From assembly GCA_913056475.1 (NCBI GenBank), contig CAJXMS010000131.1, positions 1-6,627 on the forward strand: a stretch of DNA of 6,627 bases. The letters are read 5' to 3'. The DNA is from an uncultured Bacteroidota bacterium (GTDB taxonomy: Bacteria > Bacteroidota > Bacteroidia > Flavobacteriales > Schleiferiaceae). The notes beneath the pieces were generated by a model. That model searched no databases and was not told the origin of the DNA. It saw nothing but the letters and a program-made list of their open reading frames with translations. How positions within the stretch are numbered: the stretch's first letter is position 1; every line of letters starts with the position of its first letter. Of the stretch, positions 5,647 to 6,627 are shown piece by piece. The translations under genes were made by a program, and so were the position numbers.

Positions 5647-6627
5647 AAGCCCAGGTAATTATGGGGAGTTAACCGGCGAAGTTCTTCTTTCACCTCGTCG
5701 GCTACTTGCAGGTCCTCAATAAAGGCAGCCAGGCTTGGCTGGTCGATTTGCTTGTGGGTGCGCGTGAGGGACTTAAGGGCTTCGTAGGGTTTGGGATAGC
5801 CTTCCCGGCGAAGAATATTTTGAATAGCCTCGGCTACTACCGCCCAGTTTTGGTCCAGGTCTGTACGGAGGGCTTCTTCATGTAGCACCAGTTTGCCCAG
5901 GCCTTTCAGGGTAGACTGAAAAGCCACCGCGGTATGGGCCAGGGGCACCCCTACGTTTCTTAGAACGGTGCTATCGGTAAGGTCTCGTTGTAATCGCGAT
6001 ACGGGGAGTTTTTGGGCCAGATGGGCCAATAGGGCATTGGCCATGCCCAGGTTGCCCTCGCTGTTTTCGAAGTCAATCGGATTGACCTTATGCGGCATGG
6101 CAGAGGAGCCCACTTCCCCCTTTTTGATCTCTTGCTTGAAGTAGTTCATGCTGATATAGCTCCAGATATCCCGGTCCAGGTCTATAAGAACGGTATTAAT
6201 CCGCTGTAGGCCGTGAAAAAGCGCGGCCATATTGTCATAATGTTCAATTTGGGTAGTGGGCCAGGATTGCTGTAAGCCCAGGATTTCTTCTACGAAATGC
6301 CGCCCAAAGGCCCTCCAATCTATGGCAGGATAGGCGGCGTGGTGGGCGTTAAAATTGCCCGTAGCACCGCCAAACTTGGCGGAAGGCGGAATATGGCGCA
6401 GCTGCCGCAGTTGCTGGTCAAGCCGTTCCACAAACACCATTATTTCCTTGCCCAGCCGGGTGGGGGAGGCGGGCTGGCCATGGGTACGCGCCAGCATGGG
6501 GACCTCCTTCCACTCATCAGCCCGCTCGGTAAGCATTACGATCACTTCGCCCAGGGAAGGGAGATATACTTTATCCAGATACTCTTTTAGCGAGAGCGGG
6601 ACGGCGGTATTGTTTATGTCCTGAGAG
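5643..6627 (-). CDS. purB: Adenylosuccinate lyase (partial, N-terminus outside window)
   Basis: The frame stays open to the window's right edge, giving 327 codons of the C-terminal part; roughly 130 residues are missing compared with the E. coli enzyme of 456. The first visible residues SQDINN, then ARTHGQP (catalytic His49 of the visible part, codon at 6480-6482), TTQIEHYD, and the fumarase/aspartase-superfamily signature GSSAMPHKVNP (codons 6110 down to 6078, flexible catalytic serine loop) are all intact. IDFENSEGNLG, LPVSRLQRDLTDSTVLRN and the ending TPHNYLGL match E. coli-type PurB closely. The enzyme is a cytoplasmic homotetramer that releases fumarate from SAICAR and from adenylosuccinate in purine synthesis. 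A GTG inside the frame at 6545 is not the start, because conserved sequence continues upstream of it. The stop overlaps the next gene's GTG start. Confidence 0.97.
   Translation of the reverse strand, partial: SQDINNTAVPLSLKEYLDKVYLPSLGEVIVMLTERADEWKEVPMLARTHGQPASPTRLGKEIMVFVERLDQQLRQLRHIPPSAKFGGATGNFNAHHAAYPAIDWRAFGRHFVEEILGLQQSWPTTQIEHYDNMAALFHGLQRINTVLIDLDRDIWSYISMNYFKQEIKKGEVGSSAMPHKVNPIDFENSEGNLGMANALLAHLAQKLPVSRLQRDLTDSTVLRNVGVPLAHTAVAFQSTLKGLGKLVLHEEALRTDLDQNWAVVAEAIQNILRREGYPKPYEALKSLTRTHKQIDQPSLAAFIEDLQVADEVKEELRRLTPHNYLGL

Noticed and set aside
5272..5722. Plus-strand open frames opposite the zinc hydrolase gene
   Set aside because: They are antisense shadows of a gene with intact catalytic motifs, and their translations show no recognisable domains.
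6297..6624. Plus-strand open frames opposite purB
   Set aside because: The purB reading frame on the minus strand is strongly conserved through this region, so these are shadows.

Overview
This window reads as a stretch of a Bacteroidota chromosome of moderate G+C. The evidence is lineage-typical protein families: an exosortase of the XrtF type with its partner membrane protein, a RemB/Wzi-like outer-membrane protein, and a YceI lipoprotein. Shine-Dalgarno sequences are mostly absent, and one sequence matches the Bacteroidota -7 element. The base composition is richer than in typical Flavobacteriia, so a Saprospiria- or Cytophagia-like host is possible, but that is only inference.

Positions 1-2912 (+) hold a tightly packed operon entered near its 3' part. 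It contains the tail of a CapD/WbpM-like nucleotide-sugar epimerase/dehydratase, a Wzi/RemB-like outer-membrane beta-barrel protein, the exosortase XrtF and the exosortase F-associated membrane protein. The genes overlap by 8 nt, lie 3 nt apart, and overlap by 1 nt, so translational coupling is likely. Together they suggest a surface glycan/cell-surface module in which an inner-membrane sorting transpeptidase is tied to polysaccharide synthesis and an outer-membrane capsule or gliding component. No sorting substrate is visible.

Positions 2893-3106 hold an 18-bp near-perfect inverted repeat bounding a 111-bp segment. The left arm encodes the last codons of the XrtF-associated gene and the right arm carries a -7-like motif. 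An A/T-rich leader follows, in which a 9-bp tandem duplication doubles the start codon of the next gene.

Positions 3107-4672 (+) hold a YceI-family lipoprotein with a strong intrinsic terminator, then a RadC-family JAMM-domain protein.

Positions 4687-6627 (-) hold a convergent pair: adenylosuccinate lyase (purB, N-terminus beyond the window) overlapping by GTGA with a succinylglutamate desuccinylase/aspartoacylase-family zinc enzyme. No gene-free stretch exceeds 200 bases, and no rRNA, tRNA, CRISPR array or insertion sequence was seen. Overall this is mostly ordinary chromosome; the most notable parts are the XrtF locus and the inverted-repeat element after it.
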